Assembly: GCA_021845945.1 (NCBI GenBank)
Contig: JAJZRD010000114.1
Location: 1 to 11,462 of the forward strand
From: Chloroflexota bacterium
Lineage (GTDB): Bacteria; Chloroflexota; UBA6077
Length of the DNA: 11,462 nucleotides
Reading direction: 5' to 3'
Part shown: piece after piece, positions 1-10,256 of the stretch
Numbering within the stretch: position 1 is the first letter of the stretch
Layout: each line of letters begins with the position of its first letter
Position numbers and translations under genes: made by a program
The notes under the pieces: model-generated
The model's database searches: none
The model's input: the letters and a program-made list of their open reading frames with translations, nothing else
Told to the model about the DNA's origin: nothing

Positions 1-2605
<2,605 letters not shown>

Positions 2606-2608
2606 TTC

Positions 2609-5600
2609 TCAGCGCTCCAGCCTTGAGATGTCCACGTCCATGACGTGAGTGGCATCTACTGTCGCGTCCTCCAACAGGGGGATGTTCTCATCCTCCTCGT
2701 TCAGGATCTCCACGGCGAGACCCAGGCTCTGGAGTTCCTTCACCAGCACCTTGAAGGACTCGGGCACGCCGGCCTCGAAGATCTGGTCACCCTTCACTAT
2801 GGCCTCGTAGGTCTTGACTCGACCCACCACGTCGTCGGACTTCACCGTCAAGATCTCCTGGAGGATGTGAGCGGCGCCGTAGGCCTCCAGGGCCCAAACC
2901 TCCATCTCACCAAACCTCTGGCCACCGAACTGGGCCTTGCCACCCAGCGGCTGCTGGGTAATCAGGGAGTAGGGACCCGTCGACCGGGCGTGGATCTTGT
3001 CCTCCACCAGGTGCACCAGCTTCAGCATGTAGATCTGGCCCACCGTCACCGGCTGCTCGAAGGGCTCCCCAGTCCGGCCGTCGTACATGGTGATCTTGCC
3101 GGAGGTGGGGAGACCAGCCTTCTCCAGCAGCGCCCGAATGTCCCCCTCCGAGGCGCCGTCGAACACCGGCGTGGCCACCTTGATGCCCAGCACCGAGGCC
3201 GCCCAGCCCAGATGGGTCTCCAGGATCTGCCCCACGTTCATTCGGGAGGGCACACCGATCGGGTTCAGGATGATCTCGATGGGGGTGCCGTCGGGCAGGT
3301 AGGGCATGTCCTCGATGGGAAGGATCTTGGAGATCACACCCTTGTTGCCGTGGCGCCCCGCCATCTTGTCGCCTTCGGAGATCTTCCGCTTCTGAGCGAT
3401 GCTGACCCGCACCAGCTTGTTGACGCCGGCCGGCAGCTCGTCGTGGCTGCCGCGCTCGAAGACCCGAACGTCCACCACCTTGCCCCGCTCGCCGTGGGGC
3501 ACCCGCAGGGAGGTGTCCTTCACCTCTCGAGCCTTCTCACCGAAGATGGCCCTCAGCAGCCTCTCCTCGGCCGTCAGCTCGGTCTCGCCCTTGGGGGTGA
3601 TCTTTCCCACCAGGATGTCCCCAGGCCCCACCTCGGCGCCAACCCGAATGATCCCGTACTCGTCCAGGTCCCTCAGGCTATCCTCGCCGACGTTGGGAAT
3701 GTCCCGGGTGATCTCCTCGGGACCCAGCTTGGTGTCCCGGGCTTCGATCTCGTGCTTCTCTATGTGAATGGAAGTGAACTTGTCCTCGCGGACGATGGTC
3801 TCACTCAGGATGATGGCGTCCTCGAAGTTGTACCCCTCCCAGGACATGAAGGCCACCAGGACGTTCTGTCCCAGGGCCAGCTCGCCGCGCTGGGTCGAGG
3901 AGCTGTCGGCCAGGGCCTGGCCCGCCTTCACCCGCTGGCCCCGCACCACGATGGGGCGCTGGTTGAGGCAGGTGCCCTGGTTCGACCGCAGGAACTTGAT
4001 CAGGGGGTAGCTGTGCCGGTTCCCCTCGGGGTCAACGACGACCACCTCCCGAGCGGTCGAAGACTCCACGACGCCATCCGTCCTGGCCAGGGTCACCTGG
4101 CCCGAGTCCTGGGCCGACTGCGCCTCCATGCCGGTGCCCACCAGGGGAGCCTCGGGCTGCAGCAGCGGCACCGCCTGGCGCTGCATGTTGGAGCCCATCA
4201 GGGCGCGGTTGGCGTCGTCGTGCTCCAGGAAGGGGATCAAGGCCGTGGCCACGCTAACCGTCTGCTTCGGGGACACGTCCACGAAGTCGATCCGCTCCGG
4301 CACTTCCAGCAGGAACTTCTCGCCGTGGCGGACCGAGATCCTCTCATCCACGAAGGTGCCGTCCGGGTTCAACTGGACGTTGGCCTGGGCCACGGTGTAC
4401 AGGTCCTCTTCATCGGCCGTGAGCCGCTGAATCTCGTCGGAAACGAAGGGCCGCACGTCCACTTCCTGCGCAGGCAGCTTCGCCAGGGTGTCGGCCAGCT
4501 TCGCGTCGATCAGGGTGCCCGGCTCGGCGATCACCGCGTTGGTCACCGGATCGGTTACCCGCTGCCTCACATACCGGCCCGTCGCTGAGGAGGGCTGATT
4601 CGGGACCCGCCGGTAGACCTTCCGGTACGGGGTGTCGATGAAGCCGAACTGGTTGATCTGCCCGTAGGTGGCGAGGCTACCGATCAGGCCGATGTTGGGA
4701 CCTTCGGGGGTCTCGATAGGGCAGATCCGGCCGTAGTGGCTGTGATGGACGTCGCGAACCTCGAAACCGGCCCGGTCTCGGCTGAGACCGCCGGGGCCCA
4801 GAGCCGACAGACGACGCTTGTGGGTCAGCTCCGCCAGCGGGTTGGTCTGGTCCATGAACTGGGAGAGCTGGCTGCCGCCGAAGAACTCCCTCATGGCCGC
4901 CACCACCGGCCTGATGTTGATGAGGCCGGCGGGCGTCGCCTGCTCCGCCTCCTGGATGGTCATGCGCTCCTTCACCACCCGCTCCATGCGGAGCAACCCA
5001 ACCCGGAACTGGTTCTGGATCAGCTCGCCCACCGCGCGAACCCGCCGGTTCCCCAGGTGGTCGATGTCGTCCGGCCGCCCCTGGCCGTTGTTGATCTGGA
5101 TCATCTTCTTCACGATCTCGGTCAGGTCCTGAGGCGTGAGCACCCGCTCGGTCATCGCGATGTCCAGACTCAGCCGGCGGTTCAGCTTGTACCGGCCCAC
5201 CCGGCCCAGGTCGTAGCGGCGGAAGTTGAAGAACAGGGAGTTCAGCAGGTTCCGAGCGTTCTCCGGGTTGGGGGGATCGCCCGGCCGCAGCCGGCGGTAG
5301 AACTCCAGCAGCGCATCCTCGGTGGAGCGCGCAACATCCTTTTCTATAGTAGTCGGGATGAACTGGTGCTCCTGGTCGGTGTCCACCTCTCGATACAGCT
5401 CCACCAGCGCCTCGTCGCCGCCGAAGCCGATGGCCCGCAGCAGGGTGGTCACCGGGATCTTCCGCTTCCGGTCCACCTTCACCGAGAGGACGTCCCGGTT
5501 GCTGGTCTCGAACTCCAGCCAGGCGCCGCGGTTGGGGATCAGCTTCCCCATACAGAGTGCGCGGCCGCTGGAGGGATCCTCTTCCACCGTGAAGTACACA

Positions 5601-6043
5601 CCAGGGGACCGAACCAACTGGCTAACGACAACCCGCTCGGCACCGTTTATAATGAAGGTACCGTTCGCGGTCATGAGCGGGAAGTCGCCCATGAATATGT
5701 CCTGTTCCTTGATCTCGCCGGTCTGCTTAATGTGAAGACGGGCCTTCACCCGAAGGGGAGCGGCGTAGGTCATGTCCCGCTCGCGACACTCCTGCTCGGA
5801 GCACTTCGGCTCGTCGAAACGGTAGCTTTCGAAGGTGAGTTCCAGGTTGCGGCCGGTGAAATCCTGGATGGGGGAGATCTCAGCAAAGAGTTCCTTCAGA
5901 CCTTCCTCTTGAAACCACCTGAACGAGTCACGCTGCACCTGAATCAAGTTTGGGATCTGCATAACATCAGAGATGCGCGCAAACGAGAGCCTACCGCCCC
6001 CGTCCACAGTGGTCAATGAGGTAGAAGGACGAGCAAGAGTCAT
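2609..6043 (-). CDS. rpoB: DNA-directed RNA polymerase subunit beta
   Basis: Second large catalytic subunit of RNA polymerase, 1,144 residues from the ATG at 6043. Landmarks in order are the N-terminal lobe ([17 protein letters not shown] near 21-37), the rifampicin-binding region at about 389-420 (4784-4879), the [18 protein letters not shown] block near 436-453, the acidic GYNFEDAI motif, the [10 protein letters not shown] motif with active-site lysines near 893 and 901, and the C-terminal [20 protein letters not shown] block that contacts beta'. The rifampicin pocket keeps the residues equivalent to E. coli Asp516, His526 and Ser531. The Ser522 equivalent is Ala, which alone does not predict resistance. 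The length is close to actinobacterial RpoB and about 200 shorter than E. coli. An in-frame TTG lies three codons upstream at 6052, but GGAGGG directly abuts it, whereas the ATG at 6043 has GGAGG at a 10-base spacing, so the ATG is chosen. It heads a unit with rpoC; no ribosomal-protein gene precedes it. Confidence 0.98.
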   Translation of the reverse strand: MTLARPSTSLTTVDGGGRLSFARISDVMQIPNLIQVQRDSFRWFQEEGLKELFAEISPIQDFTGRNLELTFESYRFDEPKCSEQECRERDMTYAAPLRVKARLHIKQTGEIKEQDIFMGDFPLMTANGTFIINGAERVVVSQLVRSPGVYFTVEEDPSSGRALCMGKLIPNRGAWLEFETSNRDVLSVKVDRKRKIPVTTLLRAIGFGGDEALVELYREVDTDQEHQFIPTTIEKDVARSTEDALLEFYRRLRPGDPPNPENARNLLNSLFFNFRRYDLGRVGRYKLNRRLSLDIAMTERVLTPQDLTEIVKKMIQINNGQGRPDDIDHLGNRRVRAVGELIQNQFRVGLLRMERVVKERMTIQEAEQATPAGLINIRPVVAAMREFFGGSQLSQFMDQTNPLAELTHKRRLSALGPGGLSRDRAGFEVRDVHHSHYGRICPIETPEGPNIGLIGSLATYGQINQFGFIDTPYRKVYRRVPNQPSSATGRYVRQRVTDPVTNAVIAEPGTLIDAKLADTLAKLPAQEVDVRPFVSDEIQRLTADEEDLYTVAQANVQLNPDGTFVDERISVRHGEKFLLEVPERIDFVDVSPKQTVSVATALIPFLEHDDANRALMGSNMQRQAVPLLQPEAPLVGTGMEAQSAQDSGQVTLARTDGVVESSTAREVVVVDPEGNRHSYPLIKFLRSNQGTCLNQRPIVVRGQRVKAGQALADSSSTQRGELALGQNVLVAFMSWEGYNFEDAIILSETIVREDKFTSIHIEKHEIEARDTKLGPEEITRDIPNVGEDSLRDLDEYGIIRVGAEVGPGDILVGKITPKGETELTAEERLLRAIFGEKAREVKDTSLRVPHGERGKVVDVRVFERGSHDELPAGVNKLVRVSIAQKRKISEGDKMAGRHGNKGVISKILPIEDMPYLPDGTPIEIILNPIGVPSRMNVGQILETHLGWAASVLGIKVATPVFDGASEGDIRALLEKAGLPTSGKITMYDGRTGEPFEQPVTVGQIYMLKLVHLVEDKIHARSTGPYSLITQQPLGGKAQFGGQRFGEMEVWALEAYGAAHILQEILTVKSDDVVGRVKTYEAIVKGDQIFEAGVPESFKVLVKELQSLGLAVEILNEEDENIPLLEDATVDATHVMDVDISRLER

Positions 6044-6052
6044 GAACTGCAA

Positions 6053-6058
6053 CCCTCC
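6053..6058 (-). promoter_or_regulatory. Ribosome binding site deciding the rpoB start
   Basis: GGAGGG on the minus strand. It is immediately adjacent to the TTG at 6052 (too close to serve it) and 9-10 bases from the ATG at 6043, which therefore is the likely start. Confidence 0.8.
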
Positions 6059-6107
6059 GCACTAGTCGTGGCAGGCGTGAACTGGGCGTTCTTTGGCCGT
6101 AAAGATC

Positions 6108-6136
6108 AGTTTACCAAACCACAAGAGGTGAGTCAA
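6108..6136 (-). promoter_or_regulatory. Putative sigma-70-type promoter of rpoBC
   Basis: On the minus strand, TTGACT (6136-6131, five of six consensus bases) is followed after exactly 17 bases by TAAACT (6113-6108, four of six). Transcription would start near 6101, leaving a leader of about 58 bases before the rpoB ATG. The position and spacing fit well; it rests on sequence only. Confidence 0.6.
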
Positions 6137-6321
6137 CCTACTTGGCCAGAAAAGCACATAAGTTTGACACCCAACCTCCTGGCGGTGTCGGGCGCAAACT
6201 GCCACGGAAAGCTATGTCGACCGAGACGAAAAGCAATAATCGGGCCACTCTCCGGGGCTACTATTCCGGCCGGTATTCCCCCTCGGCAGCTCCTTCCGAA
6301 CTCGGACCACCCCCCCAACCC

Positions 6322-6351
6322 TTTACATCGCAAGCCTCGATCGGATATAAT
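6322..6351 (+). promoter_or_regulatory. Strong sigma-70-type promoter of the tRNA cluster
   Basis: TTTACA (6322-6327, five of six consensus bases), 18 bases, then a perfect TATAAT (6346-6351). Transcription would begin near 6358, about six bases before the first tRNA. This is the strongest promoter-like signal in the window and fits a stable-RNA gene. It may also feed tig. Confidence 0.78.
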
Positions 6352-6363
6352 TCAGTTGCGCTT

Positions 6364-6439
6364 GGGCCGCTAGCTCAACTGGCAGAGCAAGTGACTCTTA
6401 ATCACTTGGTTACAGGTTCGAGTCCTGTGCGGCTCACCA
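6364..6439 (+). tRNA. tRNA-Lys (anticodon CTT)
   Basis: A complete 76-base cloverleaf. The acceptor stem GGGCCGC pairs with GCGGCTC with one G-U pair. The D stem is GCTC/GAGC, the anticodon stem AGTGA/TCACT with loop CTCTTAA, and the T stem ACAGG/CCTGT with loop TTCGAGT. The anticodon CTT (6397-6399) reads the lysine codon AAG. The 3' CCA is encoded (6437-6439). Confidence 0.96.
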
Positions 6440-6443
6440 GAGC

Positions 6444-6526
6444 GGGGGAGTGTCGGAATTGGTAGACGAGCATGACTTAGGATCATGTGGAGATGATCCG
6501 TGTGGGTTCGAGTCCCACCTTCCCCA
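6444..6526 (+). tRNA. tRNA-Leu (anticodon TAG)
   Basis: A class II tRNA with a long variable arm. The acceptor stem GGGGGAG pairs with CTTCCCC, the anticodon stem is CATGA/TCATG with loop CTTAGGA, and the T stem is GTGGG/CCCAC with loop TTCGAGT. The anticodon TAG (6478-6480) reads CUN leucine codons, chiefly CUA/CUG. The variable arm contains a GGA/TCC mini-stem. After discriminator A6526 the genome reads CTG, so CCA is not encoded and must be added by the CCA-adding enzyme, unlike its two neighbours. It starts four bases after tRNA-Lys. Confidence 0.95.
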
Positions 6527-6587
6527 CTGACGACGAGCAAGAAGCGAGAGACCGACGGGTTGCTCGCATCTTGTCGATTAGAATAGT

Positions 6588-6662
6588 GCGGAAGTGGCTC
6601 AGTGGTAGAGCATCTCCTTGCCAAGGAGAGGGTCGCGAGTTCGAATCTCGTCTTCCGCTCCA
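6588..6662 (+). tRNA. tRNA-Gly (anticodon GCC)
   Basis: A complete cloverleaf. The acceptor stem GCGGAAG pairs with CTTCCGC, the D stem is GCTC/GAGC, the anticodon stem TCTCC/GGAGA with loop TTGCCAA, and the T stem GCGAG/CTCGT (one G-U pair) with loop TTCGAAT. The anticodon GCC (6620-6622) reads GGC and GGU. The discriminator is T, normal for bacterial tRNA-Gly, and CCA is encoded (6660-6662). Confidence 0.97.
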
Positions 6663-6676
6663 CGGTTCAAAGAGGT

Positions 6677-6708
6677 CGAGGCAGGGTCGATCCCAGCCTC
6701 GCCTTTCC
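6677..6708 (+). terminator. Possible terminator of the tRNA cluster
   Basis: CGAGGC (6677-6682) pairs with GCCTCG (6696-6701). An inner GGG/CCC pair closes a TCGAT loop, with one A-A mismatch between the two helices. The stem is followed by CCTTTCC, a short and impure pyrimidine tract. It lies 15 bases after tRNA-Gly, a natural place to end or trim the tRNA transcript, but the weak T run makes efficient termination uncertain. Confidence 0.45.
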
Positions 6709-6729
6709 TATAGCAGACAGTCACCAGCT

Positions 6730-6757
6730 TTGGGCTCTTTAGTGTTAAAGAGCCCAA
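6730..6757 (+). repeat. Perfect inverted repeat upstream of tig (hairpin or operator)
   Basis: TTGGGCTCTTT (6730-6740) is exactly mirrored by AAAGAGCCCAA (6747-6757). An extra A-T pair leaves a GTGT tetraloop, giving a 12-bp stem. It is followed by TTGTGTAAC, which is not a good terminator tail, and on the other strand by no T run at all. It could be a terminator with a poor tail, a leader hairpin or a dimeric repressor site controlling tig-clpP. It does not match the CIRCE or CtsR operator consensus. Confidence 0.75.
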
Positions 6758-6810
6758 TTGTGTAACAGCCGCGCGAGCCTCGGCGGCAGCAAGAAGGAGA
6801 TGACAGTTTC

Positions 6811-8148
6811 GTGAAGGTAACTGCCTCTGAGATCGAGGGCAGCCAAGTCGTCCTCGATATGGAGATCGAACCCGAACGCGTCGACAAGGCCATGGAGAGG
6901 GCTTATCGCCGCGTGGCCTCTCGAGTGAACGTCCCCGGTTTCCGTCGCGGCAAGGCGCCTCGCGTCATGGTGGAGCGGCTGGTGGGCCGAGAAGCCCTCA
7001 TGAACGAGGCCATCGAAGCCCTGATCCCGGAAGTCTATCAGGAGGCGGTTCGCGAGACCGGCATCGAGCCGGTGGACCAGCCTAAGCTGGACATCGTCAG
7101 CGCCGAGCCCCTCTCCGTCAAAGCCACGGTTCCCGTCCGCCCCAAGGTAGAGCTGGGCGACTACCGGGCCATCCGCCAATCCGAGCAGATCCCCGAGGTC
7201 ACCGATGAGCAGTTGGAGAGGACCCTGGAGAGCCTGCGGCAGTCCAGGGTCCAGTGGGTGCCCGTGGAGCGGGAGATCCAGTCCGGAGATCTGGCCACCG
7301 TCGACATCAAGGGCCGAGTGGAAGACCGGACCTTCGTGGATAGCCAGGGGATCCAGGTGATCCTCGACCCCGAGCGGCAGATCATCGCCCCCGGCGTCGT
7401 CGAGCAGATCCTGGGAATGAAGGCGGGAGACCGCAAAGCCTTCGACGTGGCTCTTCCCCAGGACTTCTCTGAGAAGGATCTGGCAGGAAAGGAAGCCATC
7501 CTGGAGGTCGGGGTCACCAAGATCGAAGAGAAGCAGGTGCCGGCCCTGGACGACGAGCTGGCCCGATCCCTGGGCGAGTACTCCGACCTGGAAGCCCTGC
7601 GGCAAGCGGTGCGCAAGGAGCTGGAGGAGCAGGTCAAGGCCCAGGCCAGGCAGAATCTAGAGGATTCGGTCCTGGCGGCGGTCATCGATCAGGCCAACGC
7701 GGAGCCCCCCACCCCGTGGGTGGAGGGGCAGGCGGAGGCGCTGCGCAGGAATACCCAGCAGGGGCTCGGCCGCGAAGGTCTCACCATGGAGCAGTTCCTC
7801 GGCTTCAGCAACCGGACCGAGGAGAGCTTCCAGGAAGAGCTGCATAACAACGCGCGGCGGCAACTCAAGCGAACCCTGGTTCTTGACGCAGTGGCCGACG
7901 TCGAAGGGATAACGGTGAGCGACGAAGAGTTGAACACCGCCCTGGAGCAGGCTATCGCCGGTCGCGGCGGTAGGGTTGATGCTGCGGAAAGGGAACGGCT
8001 GAGGGCCAACCTCCGCTCCCTGCTTAGGGAGCGCAAGACCGTGGCGCGGCTGGTCGAGATGGCCACGGGTGGGGAGGAGACGACGGCTGAGGCCGGTGAG
8101 GCGGAAGCCCCCGCAGCTACGGAGATGCAAACAGAGGAAGAAGCATGA
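6811..8148 (+). CDS. tig: Trigger factor, ribosome-associated chaperone
   Basis: Binds near the ribosome exit tunnel and shields nascent chains; cytoplasmic. The product is 445 residues, close to the family norm. The N-terminal ribosome-binding domain carries the signature loop GFRRGKAP at residues 43-50. A FKBP-type prolyl isomerase-like domain follows at about 150-240 (core [10 protein letters not shown] and LPQDF), then a long helical C-terminal chaperone domain and an acidic, Ala/Glu-rich tail. The start is a GTG: no other in-frame start lies upstream, the [15 protein letters not shown] opening matches the family, and AAGGAG (6794-6799) stands 11 bases before it, slightly long. The stop overlaps the clpP ATG by 4 bases (ATGA), so the two are translationally coupled. 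I see no clear promoter directly upstream, so tig may be partly read from the tRNA promoter. Isomerase activity cannot be judged from the sequence alone. Confidence 0.97.
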   Translation: MKVTASEIEGSQVVLDMEIEPERVDKAMERAYRRVASRVNVPGFRRGKAPRVMVERLVGREALMNEAIEALIPEVYQEAVRETGIEPVDQPKLDIVSAEPLSVKATVPVRPKVELGDYRAIRQSEQIPEVTDEQLERTLESLRQSRVQWVPVEREIQSGDLATVDIKGRVEDRTFVDSQGIQVILDPERQIIAPGVVEQILGMKAGDRKAFDVALPQDFSEKDLAGKEAILEVGVTKIEEKQVPALDDELARSLGEYSDLEALRQAVRKELEEQVKAQARQNLEDSVLAAVIDQANAEPPTPWVEGQAEALRRNTQQGLGREGLTMEQFLGFSNRTEESFQEELHNNARRQLKRTLVLDAVADVEGITVSDEELNTALEQAIAGRGGRVDAAERERLRANLRSLLRERKTVARLVEMATGGEETTAEAGEAEAPAATEMQTEEEA

Positions 8149-8789
8149 TCCCCGACTATCTGAGAAACCCGGACTATCTCAAGAGACACGAAGACCAGAT
8201 CAGGAATCAGCTCGTTCCGATGGTGATTGAGACCACCAATCGAGGCGAAAGGGCTTTCGACATCTATTCGCTCCTGCTGAAAGAGCGGATCGTGTTTCTC
8301 GGAACCCCGATTGACGACACCATCGCCAACCTAATCATCGCGCAGCTGCTCTATCTGGACCGCGAGGACCCGGAGAAGGATATCAATATGTATATCCACA
8401 CCCCGGGTGGTATCATTACCGCGGGACTGGCCATCTACGACACAATGCAGCTGATCAAACCGGACGTCGCCACCATCTGCGTCGGCTTTGCCGCCAGCAT
8501 GGGCACGGTTCTGCTGGTCGGCGGTGCCAAGGAGAAGCGGTACGCCCTCCCCAACTCCACCGTCATGATCCATCAGGCATCGGGCGGTTTCGAGGGGGCG
8601 GCTGCTGACATCGAGATCCGCGCCAAGGAGATCCTTCGCCTCCAGAACCGCATTCGGGAGATCATGGCCCTCCATACAGGCCAGCCCCTGGAGCGGATCA
8701 TCCGGGACACCGATCGCGACTTCTTTATGGACGCCAACCAGGCGAAAGAGTACGGCATCGTCGATAGCGTCCTGGAGAAGCGCCCCTAG
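8145..8789 (+). CDS. clpP: ATP-dependent Clp protease proteolytic subunit
   Basis: Serine peptidase that forms the 14-subunit degradation chamber fed by ClpX; cytoplasmic. The product is 214 residues, normal length. The catalytic triad is visible: Ser118 in GFAASMG, His143 in MIHQ, and Asp192 in TDRDFFM, with the same His-Asp distance as E. coli. The family block [20 protein letters not shown] marks the N-terminal handle, preceded by about 22 residues that may be processed. Two motif changes stand out: the strand before the oxyanion glycines reads IHTPGG where most ClpPs have INSPGG, and MIHQAS replaces the usual MIHQPL. All catalytic residues remain, so an active peptidase is expected. GAGG (8134-8137) lies 7 bases before the ATG, inside the end of tig. 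Only one clpP copy is in the window. Confidence 0.97.
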   Translation: MIPDYLRNPDYLKRHEDQIRNQLVPMVIETTNRGERAFDIYSLLLKERIVFLGTPIDDTIANLIIAQLLYLDREDPEKDINMYIHTPGGIITAGLAIYDTMQLIKPDVATICVGFAASMGTVLLVGGAKEKRYALPNSTVMIHQASGGFEGAAADIEIRAKEILRLQNRIREIMALHTGQPLERIIRDTDRDFFMDANQAKEYGIVDSVLEKRP

Positions 8790-8823
8790 CCGGCCCGGTC
8801 ACCTACCAGTAGCCAGCAAAGGC

Positions 8824-8863
8824 GAGGGGGCCTTCGGGCTCGTTGCGCCGAAGGTTCCCCCTC
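8824..8863 (+). terminator. Strong hairpin between clpP and clpX, terminator-like without a T run
   Basis: GAGGGGG (8824-8830) pairs with CCCCCTC (8857-8863), and directly inside it CCTTCGG (8831-8837) pairs with CCGAAGG (8848-8854). Together these make 14 G+C-rich base pairs with a two-base TT bulge and a 10-base loop. The hairpin is followed by CCTGG, so a standard intrinsic terminator is not supported. Partial termination, an mRNA processing point or protection of the clpP 3' end are all possible. The rest of the 164-base gap shows only a weaker stem, GCGGGC/GCCCGC at 8882-8899, and no convincing promoter. Confidence 0.5.
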
Positions 8864-8937
8864 CCTGGACCGCAGATGAGCGCGGGCAAAGGCGCCCGCC
8901 GCACAACACGAATTAGATTCCCGCAAACCCGCAAAGA

Positions 8938-8942
8938 GGAGG
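8938..8942 (+). promoter_or_regulatory. Ribosome binding site deciding the clpX start
   Basis: GGAGG, part of a longer AGAGGAGG, sits 11 bases before the ATG at 8954. The in-frame ATGs at 8843 and 8876 lack such a site, and they would add a basic, non-family N-terminus translated through the 8824-8863 hairpin. Confidence 0.8.
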
Positions 8943-8953
8943 ACCGTTCAAAG

Positions 8954-10237
8954 ATGGCCAACCAGCGACCGACCCGCGGTCAGTACCACTGTTCTTTCTG
9001 TGGAAAGAGCCAGGACCAGGTGCGCCGCTTGATCGCGGGGCCCGGTGCCGTCTACATCTGCGATGAGTGTGTAGACCTATGCCGCGAGATCATCGATGAG
9101 GAGTCTCAGCCGGCAGCCCGGGCTAAGGTTCCCCTGTCCAAGGTTCCAACCCCCAAGAGGATTCTCGAGCAGCTTAATTCCTACGTCATAGGACAGGAAC
9201 GGGCCAAGAAGGTTCTCTCAGTAGCGGTGTACAACCACTACAAGCGCGTCAACGCGGGGATGCAGATCGACGACGTCGAGCTTCAGAAGAGCAACATCTT
9301 GATGGTGGGGCCGACGGGTTGCGGCAAGACGCTGCTGGCTCAGACCCTCGCCAAGGTCCTGGATGTTCCCTTCTGCATCGCAGACGCCACCGCCCTCACC
9401 GAGGCCGGCTATGTCGGCGAGGATGTCGAGAACATACTGCTCCGACTGATCCAGGCTGCCGATTTCGATATCCCCAGGGCCGAGCGGGGCATCGTCTACA
9501 TCGACGAGATCGACAAGATCGCCCGCAAGAGCGACAACCCCTCCCTCACCCGAGACGTCTCGGGCGAAGGGGTGCAGCAGGCCTTGCTGAAAATCATCGA
9601 GGGCACCGTCGCCAACGTGCCGCCTCAGGGCGGGCGCAAGCACCCTCATCAGGATTTCATCCAGATCAACACCGCCAACATCCTCTTCGTCTGCGGCGGG
9701 GCCTTCGAGGGGCTGGAGGAGATCGTGGCCAAGAGGGTCGGCGCTAAGCGGACCATCGGTTTCACCGCCGAGCGCAGGACCGACGAGGAGAAGTCCACCC
9801 TGCTGCACCAGTTGACCGCCGATGATCTGCTGCACTACGGACTGATCCCGGAGTTCATCGGCCGGCTTCCGGTGACCGTGAGCATCGACCAGCTCTCCAG
9901 GCACGATCTGATGCGCATCCTCACCGAGCCGAAGAACGCTATCACCAAGCAGTACGCCAAGTTCCTCTCCCTCGACAAGGTGGAACTGGTGTTCACACCC
10001 GATGCCCTGGAGGCAGCTGCCGAGGTGGCGCTCCGCCTCAAGACCGGCGCCCGCGGCCTCCGGACCATCATCGAGGACATCCTTCTCGACGTCATGTACG
10101 AGATACCCTCTCGCTCCGACGTCAAGAAGTGCGTCATCAGCGCCGAGACCATCACCAGCCGGAAGGGTCCTCTGCTGCTGACTCGAGCCGAGCGCCCCAT
10201 CGAAATGGACGAGCTTAAGGACGAGCAGTCGGCCTGA
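8954..10237 (+). CDS. clpX: ATP-dependent Clp protease ATP-binding subunit ClpX
   Basis: AAA+ unfoldase that recognises tagged substrates, unfolds them and threads them into ClpP; cytoplasmic hexamer. The product is 427 residues from the ATG at 8954, against about 424 in E. coli. Visible in order are the N-terminal zinc-binding domain (Cys13, 16, 36, 39), Walker A GPTGCGKT (119-126), the pore-1 loop GYVG (152-155), Walker B with VYIDEIDK (181-188), the pore-2 RKH loop (228-230), the IGF loop that docks on ClpP (268-270), the arginine finger region EFIGRLP with Arg304, and sensor II GARGLR (365-370). Every functional motif is intact, so a working unfoldase is expected. The conserved IGF loop and the clpP gene upstream indicate that the two act together. 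The clpP-clpX gap is 164 bases with a strong hairpin, so clpX levels may be set separately. The cupin gene begins 19 bases downstream. Confidence 0.98.
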   Translation: MANQRPTRGQYHCSFCGKSQDQVRRLIAGPGAVYICDECVDLCREIIDEESQPAARAKVPLSKVPTPKRILEQLNSYVIGQERAKKVLSVAVYNHYKRVNAGMQIDDVELQKSNILMVGPTGCGKTLLAQTLAKVLDVPFCIADATALTEAGYVGEDVENILLRLIQAADFDIPRAERGIVYIDEIDKIARKSDNPSLTRDVSGEGVQQALLKIIEGTVANVPPQGGRKHPHQDFIQINTANILFVCGGAFEGLEEIVAKRVGAKRTIGFTAERRTDEEKSTLLHQLTADDLLHYGLIPEFIGRLPVTVSIDQLSRHDLMRILTEPKNAITKQYAKFLSLDKVELVFTPDALEAAAEVALRLKTGARGLRTIIEDILLDVMYEIPSRSDVKKCVISAETITSRKGPLLLTRAERPIEMDELKDEQSA

Positions 10238-10256
10238 GGGGATGAGGTAGGCCACC

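Larger units (their letters stand above)
6044..6363. other. Divergent intergenic region between rpoBC and the tRNA cluster
   Basis: About 320 bases without a convincing protein gene. It holds the rpoB leader and promoter (up to 6136) and the tRNA promoter (6322-6351). Between them are a small inverted repeat, GACACC at 6166-6171 with GGTGTC at 6184-6189, and a run of seven C at 6310-6316 just upstream of the tRNA -35. An isolated TTGACA at 6164-6169 on the plus strand has no partner -10 at a normal distance. Short open frames here lack ribosome binding sites and one runs into the first tRNA, so they are not annotated. Confidence 0.7.

Noticed and set aside
2645..4588. A 647-codon open frame on the plus strand opposite rpoB, plus another at 4736-6019
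   Set aside because: Same pattern: antisense to a fully conserved rpoB, with biased composition and no recognisable domain.
4784..4879. Possible rifampicin resistance from changes in the RpoB rifampicin region
   Set aside because: The key positions equivalent to E. coli Asp516, His526 and Ser531 are unchanged. The Ser-to-Ala change at the 522 equivalent is conservative and gives no clear resistance prediction.
6068..6465. Small open frames in the rpoB-tRNA spacer on both strands
   Set aside because: They have no ribosome binding sites, overlap promoter elements or the tRNA-Lys gene, and lack recognisable sequence.
6579..6584. TAGAAT, a -10-like box just before tRNA-Gly
   Set aside because: A start about seven bases downstream would fall inside the mature tRNA, and no -35 stands at a proper distance.
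6800..6814. A four-codon open frame (ATG to TGA) overlapping the tig GTG start
   Set aside because: Its ATG touches the Shine-Dalgarno sequence with no spacing, so initiation there is unlikely; it looks like chance.
8843..8953. A 37-residue N-terminal extension of ClpX
   Set aside because: It is basic and unlike any ClpX N-terminus, would be translated through the strong hairpin at 8824-8863, and lacks a ribosome binding site. The ATG at 8954 has AGAGGAGG and gives the family length.
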